From Methanocorpusculum sp. MCE (GTDB taxonomy: Archaea; Halobacteriota; Methanomicrobia; Methanomicrobiales; Methanocorpusculaceae): a stretch of 17,883 nt of DNA. The stretch is taken from positions 1-17,883 of the forward strand of contig NIZU01000001.1 in the NCBI GenBank assembly GCA_003315675.1. Reading direction: 5' to 3'. Below are positions 1 through 7,177 of the stretch, in pieces. The notes under the pieces are model-generated. The model saw only the letters and a list, made by a program, of their open reading frames with translations, was not told the DNA's origin and ran no database searches. The position numbers and the translations under genes were made by a program. Each line of letters starts with the position of its first letter. The first letter of the stretch is position 1.

Positions 1-600
1 GGCGTTGATACAGTGGTCTGGCAGGAGTTTCAGAGACAACTTGACCTGAAAGGTCTGAAAATTGAACAAGGTATGATTCAGGATGCAACGTTTGTGTATG
101 CTGAACCCGGTCATTGTAAGAAAGACACGCCGCGAGGAGATCAGGCAAAAACACGACGGGATAAAGATGGAAAAATCATGTCCAAGAACGGCAAAATGCA
201 CTATGGCTATAAACTTCATACCATCATGGATACGACGCACGATCTTATTCGACGCATTGAAACCACCACGGCAAATGTTCATGATAGTCAGGTGGACCTC
301 TCAGAAAAAGGGGAAGTGGTCTATCGGGATCGGGGATATCAGGGAGCAAAATGCAAGGGATATAGTGCCACAATGAAAAGGGGAGCGAGAGGGCATCCCA
401 TTGGCATACGAGATAAACTGAGAAATCTGCGAATAAGTAGGAAGAGATCAAAGGGCGAGAGACCCTATGCAGTGATCAAAAATGTTTTTCATGCAGGGTT
501 GGTGAAGGTAACAACGCTGCAAAGAGTACGAGTGAAAAATATGCTGGCTGCATTTTGTTATAATATCTATCAGGTGAAAACGATTCAAAACAGAGTGTAA
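1..600 (+). CDS. IS5-family DDE transposase, C-terminal two-thirds (5' cut by window)
   Basis: This is the DDE-type transposase that mobilises the surrounding insertion sequence. The frame is open from base 1, so the N-terminus is missing because of the window edge rather than a seen mutation. Three acidic motifs in order fit the IS5 catalytic triad: Asp in IQDATFVYAEPG, Asp in YRDRGYQG, and Glu in KGERPYAVIKN followed by the usual Lys. The K-x-HYGYKLH segment and the C-terminal MLAAFCYNIYQ are also typical of this family. Compared with the right-hand copy it differs by a few residues, most of them around the catalytic Glu (GERPYAVIKNV against DERHYVVIKNI). Whether the complete protein is intact cannot be judged here. 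Confidence 0.88.
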   Translation, partial: GVDTVVWQEFQRQLDLKGLKIEQGMIQDATFVYAEPGHCKKDTPRGDQAKTRRDKDGKIMSKNGKMHYGYKLHTIMDTTHDLIRRIETTTANVHDSQVDLSEKGEVVYRDRGYQGAKCKGYSATMKRGARGHPIGIRDKLRNLRISRKRSKGERPYAVIKNVFHAGLVKVTTLQRVRVKNMLAAFCYNIYQVKTIQNRV

Positions 601-679
601 ATTAAAAAAAAACGTCAAGGAATAATGGGTATTCTTCTTTTTTTTGGGGGGCGTGAGGGGGTAGGGATGTAGCCAATCT
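1..679 (+). mobile_element. IS5-type insertion sequence, 3' part (left copy)
   Basis: This is the 3' part of an insertion sequence whose 5' part lies outside the window. It matches the copy at 17105-17784 base for base with about eight substitutions over the 600 coding bases and no indels. The match continues past the transposase stop through an A-run, a T-run and G-runs to about 679, after which the two copies diverge, so the right end of the element is near 679. The terminal bases read in reverse complement (AGATTGGCTACATCC) are a candidate inverted repeat; the left end at about 16561 agrees with it at only 9 of the first 11 bases. Both copies have the same orientation. Confidence 0.85.
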
Positions 680-732
680 TCCATAAATCATGATTCGCGT
701 TAAAAAATGGGTTGATAGATATTCTCGAATTG

Positions 733-1719
733 TTAACTACTCTTGCCCGAAGAGGAAGCGTAGACGATCTTTGCCGCGATAAGAATCACAACGAGAACTG
801 CAAATATTCCAATAATCAGCGCTATGATTCCGCCGGCAATACTATCCCCGAGTGCATAGTCGGGCATTGGTGCTTCCCAGCCGATCGGATCCTCAGCCTC
901 GACGATCTCGCCACCCGTGGCAGGAGCAAAGACTTCCTTCACGCCCCCGCTTACAAGGAGAGTACTTTCGAGTCCGCCCGGATCGCCGGATGCGAACAGG
1001 ACCGCACATCCCCCGATGATGAGTGCAATGACAAGACCGAAGACCAGAACATTCTTGATCGGGACGGCCTTTTTGGTTGTATCTCCAGTGAGTTCCGGGC
1101 GAACATTGAATATGAGTGTAACCACAACTGCGGTTATGATACCTTCAATGATACCGATAAGTGAATGGTAGATAAACATGGTCGGAAGACCGATAGAGAT
1201 GGGGACGGCACCGAGAATGGCGATCTCAACGGCAGCGCAGCATGCAGCGATAACACATGCAAGCCACGCAGCAATACCTGCAGGAACGGCGACCGGGAGA
1301 TTGGGGAGAACCGATTTGATTCCTTTGATTGAGTAAAATCCGACGAATCCGGCGATAACACCCATATTGATGATGTTTGCGCCAAGCGCCAGAACACCGC
1401 CGTCGCCGAAGATGAGCGCCTGAATGATCAGAACGATCGTCAGAACAAAAACGGCCGCAAAAGGAGAGCCGAGAATGATGGCGGCAAGAGCACCGCCGAC
1501 CAGATGTCCGGAAACACCGAATCCGGTCGGAAGATTGAACGCCTGAAGGGCAAAAATGCCTGCTGCAATGACTGCAAGGATAGGGATCTTTGCTTCGTCA
1601 AGATTTTTCCTTGCCCAGTTAATTGCAAGAACAATAAAAACAAGGGCAATTATCCAGAATACGATACCAATAGGGACACCAAGTCCGCTATAGCCAAACA
1701 GAAAATCAGGTATGTGCGT
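733..1719 (-). CDS. cbiM: CbiM/NikM-type energy-coupling factor subunit with C-terminal PDGLE-like region; apparent ACG start
   Basis: Substrate-binding membrane subunit of a cobalt or nickel ECF-type importer; the metal cannot be told from sequence. The first in-frame ATG (1365) would discard about 115 residues that read as a normal CbiM N-terminus. Reading the frame back gives a protein beginning x-HIPDFLFGYSG, the family's M-HIPD signature, with ACG (1717-1719) where Met1 should be. AGGTGA lies six bases upstream, and a TGA stop lies three codons upstream of the ACG, so the start is boxed in. There is no ATG, GTG or TTG in frame before 1365. His2 and His72 (in SGHLVGG) match family metal ligands. 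Several hydrophobic helices follow; residues from about 225 carry a GDPGGLEST stretch like the PDGLE domain and a last helix. Length would be 328 residues. No cbiQ or cbiO follows: the IS lies about 50 bases downstream. Confidence 0.82.
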   Translation of the reverse strand, partial: THIPDFLFGYSGLGVPIGIVFWIIALVFIVLAINWARKNLDEAKIPILAVIAAGIFALQAFNLPTGFGVSGHLVGGALAAIILGSPFAAVFVLTIVLIIQALIFGDGGVLALGANIINMGVIAGFVGFYSIKGIKSVLPNLPVAVPAGIAAWLACVIAACCAAVEIAILGAVPISIGLPTMFIYHSLIGIIEGIITAVVVTLIFNVRPELTGDTTKKAVPIKNVLVFGLVIALIIGGCAVLFASGDPGGLESTLLVSGGVKEVFAPATGGEIVEAEDPIGWEAPMPDYALGDSIAGGIIALIIGIFAVLVVILIAAKIVYASSSGKSS

Positions 1720-1760
1720 AGTGTTTCACCTGTGTATTACAATAACACGTATTCTATAAT
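1720..1760 (-). promoter_or_regulatory. Promoter and ribosome binding site of the cbiM-like gene
   Basis: On the minus strand this stretch reads TTTATTATAG (TATA-like, about 1755-1764), then an AT-rich spacer, then AGGTGA at about 1726-1731, six bases before the ACG at 1719. The good position of this site is the main evidence that translation was meant to start at the ACG codon rather than at the internal ATG at 1365. Confidence 0.55.
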
Positions 1761-1827
1761 AAATATTACGGCACATGATGGATGATAGCAATGGTATTAT
1801 TTTAACATCAAGAATATAAAAATCGTA

Positions 1828-2781
1828 TTATTTCTCATCTATCACCATCTCCAGAAGATCCTCGCCGTCCTCCACATCCTTGAGACGTTCTTCACCAATC
1901 ACGAGCGTTTTGCCGATCTTCTTTTCCTTGCGGTAGTCGGAAACCACGCACAATGAATGAGTGCCGGTGATCTGGGAGATGTTTCCGACAAGCTCAGCAC
2001 GCTGAACGGTTTTCTGCGGAGATCCGTAACAGGTAAGGATCGTTTTGTTTTCAAAAACCGCAAATGCGTGGAACGGTGCCCGTCTCAGTTCCTGCACATT
2101 GATGCCGATCGATCTGAGATGATCTTCAGGCCGTTTCGGCTGAGCGTCGGACTCGGGATTGTGTCCGGAGGCAAGCGATGCCGGAACATGTTCCTCCTCG
2201 GCAGGCGTGTAATGCAGCAGGTCGATCGGCATCACGATCTCGTCATTGAAAAACTCCTCGAGCCTCATCGCCATCTCGAGCGTCGTACCCATCCCCCCTT
2301 CGTATTTACTGATCGTCCGTCTGGAGACTCCAAGGGCATGGGCGAGATCACCAAGAGACATTGACTGTTCTTCACGCAGGGTCCGAAGTCTCTCTGCATC
2401 GATGTTTACGTACAGACCTCCCGGGGAAGCATACACGAGAGGAAGTTCGCCCTCTGCGAGGTAATCATACAGGGTTGCAGACGAGACCGCATTGATCCCG
2501 TATCTCAGATAGATCGCTCCGCGTTCCAAAGCCACATCACGCGCGCGCTCCCCGATGATAAGCGGAACTGCGTGGAGATGCCGGGCGATCTTATCCAGGT
2601 CCCAGGCAATATCTTCGTTTACACTATCTATTTGTGAAACGACTTTGATAACCAGCAGATTCTCTCCTTTCGATGTCATCAGGTCGAAACTTCTCGGGCG
2701 AATTTCGCAGCGTTCCGAGACATTGTATCCCGTCATCAGGAGGATACTGACCACGTTCTGGAGGAGTCTGTCATTGGACAT
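1828..2781 (-). CDS. Archaeal XRE-type HTH transcriptional regulator (COG1395-like)
   Basis: A 317-residue protein resembling the conserved archaeal 'putative HTH-type transcriptional regulatory protein' family. Residues 1-125 resemble a nuclease-like fold domain (hydrophobic strands around NLLVIKVVSQ and AVPLIIGERA). Residues about 131-185 form a Cro/XRE helix-turn-helix with a clear recognition helix, SLGDLAHALGVSRRTISKYEGG. The C-terminal part (about 200-317) is a second alpha/beta domain of unknown role. It is divergent from tiaS with 48 bases between starts, and upstream of the cbiM-like gene with about 100 bases between, so it may control either or both; nothing in the sequence shows the target. 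No Shine-Dalgarno site is visible before the ATG at 2781, and ATTATACA lies very close, which suggests a very short leader or another start. Confidence 0.85.
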   Translation of the reverse strand: MSNDRLLQNVVSILLMTGYNVSERCEIRPRSFDLMTSKGENLLVIKVVSQIDSVNEDIAWDLDKIARHLHAVPLIIGERARDVALERGAIYLRYGINAVSSATLYDYLAEGELPLVYASPGGLYVNIDAERLRTLREEQSMSLGDLAHALGVSRRTISKYEGGMGTTLEMAMRLEEFFNDEIVMPIDLLHYTPAEEEHVPASLASGHNPESDAQPKRPEDHLRSIGINVQELRRAPFHAFAVFENKTILTCYGSPQKTVQRAELVGNISQITGTHSLCVVSDYRKEKKIGKTLVIGEERLKDVEDGEDLLEMVIDEK

Positions 2782-2829
2782 AGATGTATAATCGTAATAG
2801 TAATGCGGTTCTATAAAATTATATCATTT

Positions 2830-4050
2830 ATGCTGCTCGGCCTTGACGACACGGATTCACCGGACGGGATGTGCACCACATACCTTGGGGCACTGATAGC
2901 CCGCGAGCTGAAAAACCGTGGATTTACGGTCACGAATCATCGTCTCGTCAGGCTCAATCCAAACGTTATCTGGAAAACCCGGGGCAATGCAGGGATATCT
3001 CTCGAGATCTCGGGGGGCGATCCTAAGGAAGTTTTTGAGATCGCCTGCGGATTCGTGGAACGGTTTGCAATATTCGACTGTGAAAAAACGAACCCGGGAG
3101 TTGTTGTGGTCGAGACCCCGCCGGATCCCGCATTCTATTATCAGGCTCTTCAGAGATTCTGCACGATTGAAGAGACAGTCAACCGGCTACAAAAAATCGG
3201 TGCCCTGTATAATGGATACAAAAACGGAAGGGGACTGATCGGGGCGCTTGCAGCCGTATCATCGGTCCTGCCTGACAAAACTTATGAGTGTCTGGCATAT
3301 CGGAAGGCAGAGGTGCTCGGGACCCCGCGCGTTTTTGAAAGCCGGGGATTTTTTACGTCCGAAGAGCAAACGGCGCCGCATACCTGGGACACGGTGGATT
3401 TCGTTCGAAGAGAGATCGTCTGTGTTCCCCACGGAAAAGATCCGGTTCTGTATGGAATACGCGGAGAAAACCCGGAATGGGTCGAAAAAACGACCGGATT
3501 TCTGGAGACCGAGGAGCCGGCGTTCTCGAACGTGTGGGAAACGAATCAGGGAACGGATGCGCACCTCCTTCCTCTCCCCGGAACAGGGCCGGTTGAAGGG
3601 GAATCCTACCGGTTTTCCGGGGTTGTCGATTCACCGCCGGTAACGAATCGCGGAGGCCATGTGCAGTTTACGATTTTCGCAAACGATGTGAAAATTCCGG
3701 TGTTTGCTTTTGAACCGACCAAATATTTCCGAACCCATGTTCGCGAACTTTTAGTCGGCGACGAGATCACCGTCTGCGGAAGTTTCCAGAAAGGAGTTCT
3801 TCATCTGGAAAAGTTCAGGCCAATACTGCTTGCATCGCAGAAGAGCCGGTCGTCTCCCCACTGCCCGGTCTGCGGAGGGAGGATGACATCCGCCGGAAAA
3901 GACAAAGGATACAAATGCCGTGAATGTTCCGGGAAGGTTCGGGATGTTCCGTACCAGGCACGAACGCTTCAAATGAAGTGGTATGAAGTTCCGCCGGGAT
4001 CAAGAAGGCATCTGGCAAAGCCTGCCGTCAGAATGAAAGACGACATCTGA
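2830..4050 (+). CDS. tiaS: tRNA(Ile2) 2-agmatinylcytidine synthetase TiaS
   Basis: Makes agmatidine at the wobble C34 of tRNA-Ile(CAU) using ATP and agmatine, so that AUA is read as isoleucine; an archaeal cytoplasmic enzyme. I chose the ATG at 2830, not 2803, because the family begins M-x-x-G-x-DDTDS and here DDTDS is residues 6-10; the extra nine residues from 2803 are not family-like. Residues about 255-330 form an OB-fold segment (FSGVVDSPPVTNRGGHVQFTI region). A zinc ribbon follows with Cys345, Cys348, Cys363 and Cys366. The 406-residue length is normal. It stands alone on its strand between a divergent regulator and the convergent glnK, and ends 46 bases from the end of glnK. Confidence 0.93.
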   Translation: MLLGLDDTDSPDGMCTTYLGALIARELKNRGFTVTNHRLVRLNPNVIWKTRGNAGISLEISGGDPKEVFEIACGFVERFAIFDCEKTNPGVVVVETPPDPAFYYQALQRFCTIEETVNRLQKIGALYNGYKNGRGLIGALAAVSSVLPDKTYECLAYRKAEVLGTPRVFESRGFFTSEEQTAPHTWDTVDFVRREIVCVPHGKDPVLYGIRGENPEWVEKTTGFLETEEPAFSNVWETNQGTDAHLLPLPGTGPVEGESYRFSGVVDSPPVTNRGGHVQFTIFANDVKIPVFAFEPTKYFRTHVRELLVGDEITVCGSFQKGVLHLEKFRPILLASQKSRSSPHCPVCGGRMTSAGKDKGYKCRECSGKVRDVPYQARTLQMKWYEVPPGSRRHLAKPAVRMKDDI

Positions 4051-4057
4051 ATTCAAC

Positions 4058-4066
4058 AAAAAAAAA
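4058..4066 (-). terminator. T-run terminator downstream of glnK
   Basis: Between the convergent tiaS and glnK stops is a run of nine A on the plus strand, which is nine T on the minus strand, about 30 bases after the glnK stop. Archaeal intrinsic termination works at such T-runs without needing a hairpin, and none is obvious here. Confidence 0.5.
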
Positions 4067-4096
4067 GATTGGAAAGAAAGAGGGTTGGAGAGGGGA

Positions 4097-4429
4097 TTAT
4101 CCGGTGATGTACTCATCGGTCCTGACCCATGCCGCTGCCTCGACCGGCAGAACAAAGATCCGGCCATCCCCTTTCTTGCCGGTCCGTGCGTGCTCACGGA
4201 TGACTTTTATCAGCATCTCCACATCTTTGTCCGGGACGACGATCTCGAGTTTGGTCTTGGGCAGAGTTTTCACCTGCATCTTCCCAGCCCTGTACTGAAG
4301 ACATACGCCGCCCTGCTCACCCCGTCCGAGAACTTCGGTGATCGTGACACCAGGAATGTTGTTCTGCTCAAGTGCATTCAATACCTCATCCACCTTTTCG
4401 GGCCGGATGATAGCTGTTATCATTTTCAT
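4097..4429 (-). CDS. glnK: PII-family nitrogen regulatory protein GlnK
   Basis: Trimeric PII signal protein of 110 residues that normally senses ATP/ADP and 2-oxoglutarate and plugs the ammonium channel. Family marks are clear: start MKMITAIIRPEK, T-loop base GRGEQGG, LPKTKLEIV, and the ATP-site TGKKGDGRIFVLPVE. Two sites differ from the textbook protein with no gap in alignment to E. coli GlnB: T-loop residue 51, the uridylylated Tyr, is Met (YRAGKMQ), and residue 101, an ATP-phosphate Arg, is Trp, while Arg103 is kept. The C-terminus is short (RTDEYITG). The gene follows amt by 20 bases, the standard amt-glnK pair. Because amt upstream has a stop, this may be the last working member of the pair. 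A NifI role is less likely given the amt linkage. Confidence 0.9.
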   Translation of the reverse strand: MKMITAIIRPEKVDEVLNALEQNNIPGVTITEVLGRGEQGGVCLQYRAGKMQVKTLPKTKLEIVVPDKDVEMLIKVIREHARTGKKGDGRIFVLPVEAAAWVRTDEYITG

Positions 4430-4449
4430 GTTCTGAAACCTCGTTTTGC

Positions 4450-5649
4450 TTATGCCTGTTCACCGTGCAGGGCAAGGTCCATTCCGATGTATTCCTCATC
4501 CTCCGTGACCCGGAGTCCCATGGTCTTGTTGATGATCCAGCCGATGATGAAGGTCATTACAAAGGCGTAAACCACTGCAATCACCGCATCGAGGATCTGA
4601 ATTCCAAACTGCATCACATTTCCTTCGAGAAGTCCGCCGACGCCGGCGATTGCAGAGACTGCAAAGACACCCGTAAGGATTGCACCGGCGAAACCGCCCA
4701 TACCGTGGATTGCCCAGGCATCGAGAGATTCGTCGAGCCCGGCCTTAATTCTCCAGGACAGGGCTGCGTAACAGACAGCGGCAGTGATGATACCGATCAG
4801 CAGTCCTCCGCCAACATTGACGTAGCCTGCTGCCGGGGTGATACCGACTAATCCGGCGATCGCTCCCGAGATGAAACCGAGCGAGTTCGGCTTTCCGCTC
4901 TTCCAGGAAAGAGCCATCCACGTGAGAGCTCCGGTTGCAGCAGAAGCAGCGGTGACCAGGAATGCACTTGCAGCGAGTTGGTTTGCAGCAAGGGCAGAAC
5001 CTGCGTTGAATCCGAACCAGCCGACAACCAGAAACATTCCGCCAATCATGTTCATCGGAATGTTGTGGCGTCTGAACATCTGTTTGCCGTAGCCGACCTT
5101 CTTACCGATGACTATAGCAAGAGCAAGGGCTGCAAATCATGAACTGATGTGGACGACCGTTCCACCGGCAAAGTCGAGAGCACCAAGGATGTATGCCCAG
5201 CCGCCTCCCCAGGCCCAGTGAGCGAGAGGAGCGTAGACTAAGGTCAGCCACAGAAGACCCACACCAATGTAGGTGGACATTTTCACCCTTCCGACGATAC
5301 CTGAAGTCAGGATCGCAAGTGCCAGACAGGCGAACATCATCTGGAAACAGATGAACAGTATGTCAGGTATTCCGCCTGTCACACCATCGATCGGGACTCC
5401 GGACAAACCTATGTAATCCAAAGACCAGCCGATCACTCCGGCTACGTCAGCACCGAAGGCAAGCGAGTAGCCGATGATGATCCACTGAACAATTCCAAGG
5501 GCAAGAGCCACAAAGGACAGCATCATCGTCGAGATGACGTTTTTCTTCCTTACCATTCCACCATAGAACAGCCCTACTGCGGGAACCATCATCAACACTA
5601 ATGCTGCTGAAATGAGAACCCAGGCTGTTGCGCCAGTATCAAGATCCAT
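4450..5649 (-). pseudogene. amt: Ammonium transporter Amt interrupted by one in-frame TGA
   Basis: A channel-type ammonium transporter of the Amt/Rh family, 399 codons before the final stop, 11 expected membrane helices. The reading frame is the same before and after codon 171, where TGA (5137-5139) replaces what should be Gly: the protein reads GGTVVHISS, stop, FAALALAIVIGKK. GGA to TGA needs one base. Asp160- and His168-equivalent residues lie just before the stop (LDFAGGTVVHI), and the second twin His (AIHGMGGFAG) lies after it, so a truncated product would have no pore. No other frameshift or stop is seen, so the change is recent, a sequence error, or read through. ATG at 5649 has AGGTGA well placed. 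The internal ATG at 5079 would start inside a helix and is unlikely to give a working protein. Confidence 0.85.
5137..5139 (-). other. Premature TGA codon in amt
   Basis: On the minus strand this is TGA, in frame within amt at codon 171. It lies two codons after the first pore-histidine motif, at a position where the family almost always has Gly. Selenocysteine is unlikely: this is not a selenocysteine position in Amt proteins and no SECIS-like structure was recognised nearby. Confidence 0.85.
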
Positions 5650-5883
5650 GAGTAATTCACCTAATCAGCACAACCAAATACAAATAACCCGAAAAACAGT
5701 CCCGCCGATAACCCGTGGTAGTTTGCACCACCCCCGGAGACCGAACTGTATTCCGGATTTTAAGTGGTGTTGATTTGCACTTATAATGTTTGTGCTCCCT
5801 GTATAAAATATTATGCTCCGTGTTAACAAGTGCCATGGTCAAGCAGAATTAATAACCATAAAGAGAACATACCAAATAGCCAG
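5650..5883. promoter_or_regulatory. Divergent control region between amt and the hypothetical gene at 5884
   Basis: TATAAAATA (5802-5810) reads well as a TATA box toward the plus-strand gene. ATTATAAG on the minus strand (about 5781-5788) suits amt. Two related elements sit in the amt leader and promoter: GTGGT-AG-TTTGCAC at 5715-5728, which extends to a GTGGT/ACCAC hairpin ending at 5731, and GTGGT-GTTGA-TTTGCAC at 5764-5780, itself bracketed by AAGTG/CACTT. The second overlaps the expected amt transcription start, as expected for a repressor operator. Neither matches the NrpR consensus sites I know. No gene is seen in this stretch. Confidence 0.45.
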
Positions 5884-6801
5884 ATGACACTGGAAGAAAA
5901 GATCACATTTTATTCCCGCGAAGACGCATCGGCGTTTCAGAAGTATCTACGGGAAATGGGATGTCCGTCACGGATATCCGTCGAGCACAGCTTTTCGGGA
6001 ACACCCTACTTCGAGGGAAGCATATCTTCTATCCTGCAGCTTATAGATAAAATACATGCGCAGGAGTCGGACGTCGATCTGGAGGAGCTGAAAGCGGATC
6101 TTCTTGCACGCAAAAAGACCCTCGAGGAGTTTTTCCAGTCGCACAAAGCAGGCGACTGTCTGACGGATGCAACGCCGTCACAACTTCTTGCCCAGGCGGA
6201 GTCGATCGATGCTATGGGGAAGGATGTCCAAAAACAGGCAACCGACAAGTTCATGAATGCACTGATGATCCTTGGAACTCTCGAGGACAACGAACTTCTG
6301 GAGGTAACGGAGGAGAAAGAGTGCTACACGCTTCTTGGAACGAAGGAGGCAGGCGATCTCCGCGTTATGTATGCATATACCGACTTCAGCGGCGTAACGG
6401 AAGAGGATCTGAACGAAACGGAACTCGTCAGCCACATCAGAACCTCGTCGACCACCGAATTCATTATCACCGCCGGTGCGGAGATCCTGTTCGTATCCGA
6501 TATCGAGGATCTGACCGATATGCTGGATCATATGGATGTGGAAGACGACGAAGCTGCAAGATTCGTGGATGCAGTCTTTTTCAAACAGGCTCTGGTCGGC
6601 CAGATTCATAAACTGGTGTCGGAAGGAAAGCAGAGCGAGGCCGATCTTCTTGCTGCGCTGGATGCACCCGCCTTCCCGCTCGAAGGGACAAAAGATGTGA
6701 TTTCCTTTGATATATCTCCGGAGTATCTGTCAGGAGTCGTCTCCGACCTGAGAAAACAGGGTATTCAGTCAGGGAAAGACGGTAAGATTAAAACCAGTTA
6801 A
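5884..6801 (+). CDS. Conserved-looking hypothetical acidic protein
   Basis: I do not recognise this 305-residue protein. I chose the ATG at 5884 because the longer reading from 5830 adds a non-conserved-looking leader and would start very close to the TATA box at 5802-5810. No signal peptide, membrane helix or metal motif is seen. Residues about 1-60 look like a small alpha/beta unit (TFYSREDASAFQKYLREMGC then ISVEH and YFEGSI strands). Residues about 60-110 are helical and charged, possibly coiled coil. Residues about 140-240 are strand-rich and very acidic (DMLDHMDVEDDEAARFVD). The overall charge is strongly negative. It is divergent from amt across a shared control region, which could hint at a nitrogen link but proves nothing. 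Codon use matches the neighbours. Confidence 0.75.
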   Translation: MTLEEKITFYSREDASAFQKYLREMGCPSRISVEHSFSGTPYFEGSISSILQLIDKIHAQESDVDLEELKADLLARKKTLEEFFQSHKAGDCLTDATPSQLLAQAESIDAMGKDVQKQATDKFMNALMILGTLEDNELLEVTEEKECYTLLGTKEAGDLRVMYAYTDFSGVTEEDLNETELVSHIRTSSTTEFIITAGAEILFVSDIEDLTDMLDHMDVEDDEAARFVDAVFFKQALVGQIHKLVSEGKQSEADLLAALDAPAFPLEGTKDVISFDISPEYLSGVVSDLRKQGIQSGKDGKIKTS

Positions 6802-6819
6802 CGTCATATAATACTGTTA

Positions 6820-6867
6820 GGTGGGGGATGTGGAGTACAAAGCAGTGTGGATACTGCTGCCCTCACC
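6820..6867 (+). ncRNA. Possible small structured RNA or 3' hairpin element
   Basis: An outer stem of eight pairs joins GGTGGGGG (6820-6827) with CCCTCACC (6860-6867), with one G-U pair, and encloses an inner perfect six-pair hairpin AGCAGT (6841-6846) with ACTGCT (6853-6858). It starts 19 bases after the stop of the preceding gene. A TATA-like CATATAATA lies just before it (about 6805-6813), too close to be its own promoter by usual archaeal spacing. No clear T-run follows, so a terminator role is not obvious. It is not a tRNA: there are no D, anticodon or T arms. Conservation is unknown. Confidence 0.3.
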
Positions 6868-7127
6868 AATTATCCTGGATACTATTTTGCAGTAATTTCG
6901 GTATGTTATTATTTTTTTAACGGATTTTAACTCATCCTGGGTCAAAATACCCTGATAGATACCTTAATACTTACAACCCCCTATTCTAAATTATCAGTCG
7001 CCATACGCGGAAATTCGGCCCGTCAAAGAATCAGTGAAACGACCAAATCCGTATATATACAATATCTTGAGCCTGATCCGCATAGAATAGTATTGACAAT
7101 CCGTTGGAATTTAGAAAAAACCCAAAA

Positions 7128-7147
7128 AATCCGGAACATCCCGGATT
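7128..7147 (+). promoter_or_regulatory. Leader hairpin before the secreted-protein gene
   Basis: A perfect inverted repeat AATCCGG (7128-7134), loop AACATC, CCGGATT (7141-7147), preceded by an A-rich stretch, 30 bases upstream of the ATG at 7178. It could be an RNA hairpin in the leader or a protein-binding palindrome. Confidence 0.3.
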
Positions 7148-7177
7148 CAGAAACAGCATTACTCAGGTAACCCTATA

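Larger units (their letters stand above)
6802..7177 (+). other. 376-base non-coding region
   Basis: No gene is seen here. It holds a structured element at 6820-6867 (separate entry), T- and A-rich stretches, a TATA-like GTATATATAC at 7051-7060, and a perfect 7-bp hairpin AATCCGG/CCGGATT at 7128-7147 about 30 bases before the next start. If the TATA box is used, the next gene has a leader of about 90 bases containing this hairpin. The part between about 6900 and 7050 shows only a short GGGT/ACCC pairing. Confidence 0.5.

Noticed and set aside
712..1164. Plus-strand open frame over the cbiM region
   Set aside because: The minus strand reads as CbiM/PDGLE membrane protein; the plus-strand translation has no recognisable pattern.
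1729..1827. Cobalamin riboswitch before the cbiM-like gene
   Set aside because: The leader is too short and AT-rich, and no conserved cobalamin-box sequence is seen.
5137..5139. TGA in amt read as selenocysteine
   Set aside because: Selenocysteine coding is known in Methanococcales and Methanopyrus rather than Methanomicrobiales, Amt has Gly here, and no SECIS-like structure was recognised. A point change is simpler.
6820..6867. tRNA gene ending in CTCACCA
   Set aside because: Only an acceptor-like stem and one hairpin are present; at 48 bases there is no room for D, anticodon and T arms.
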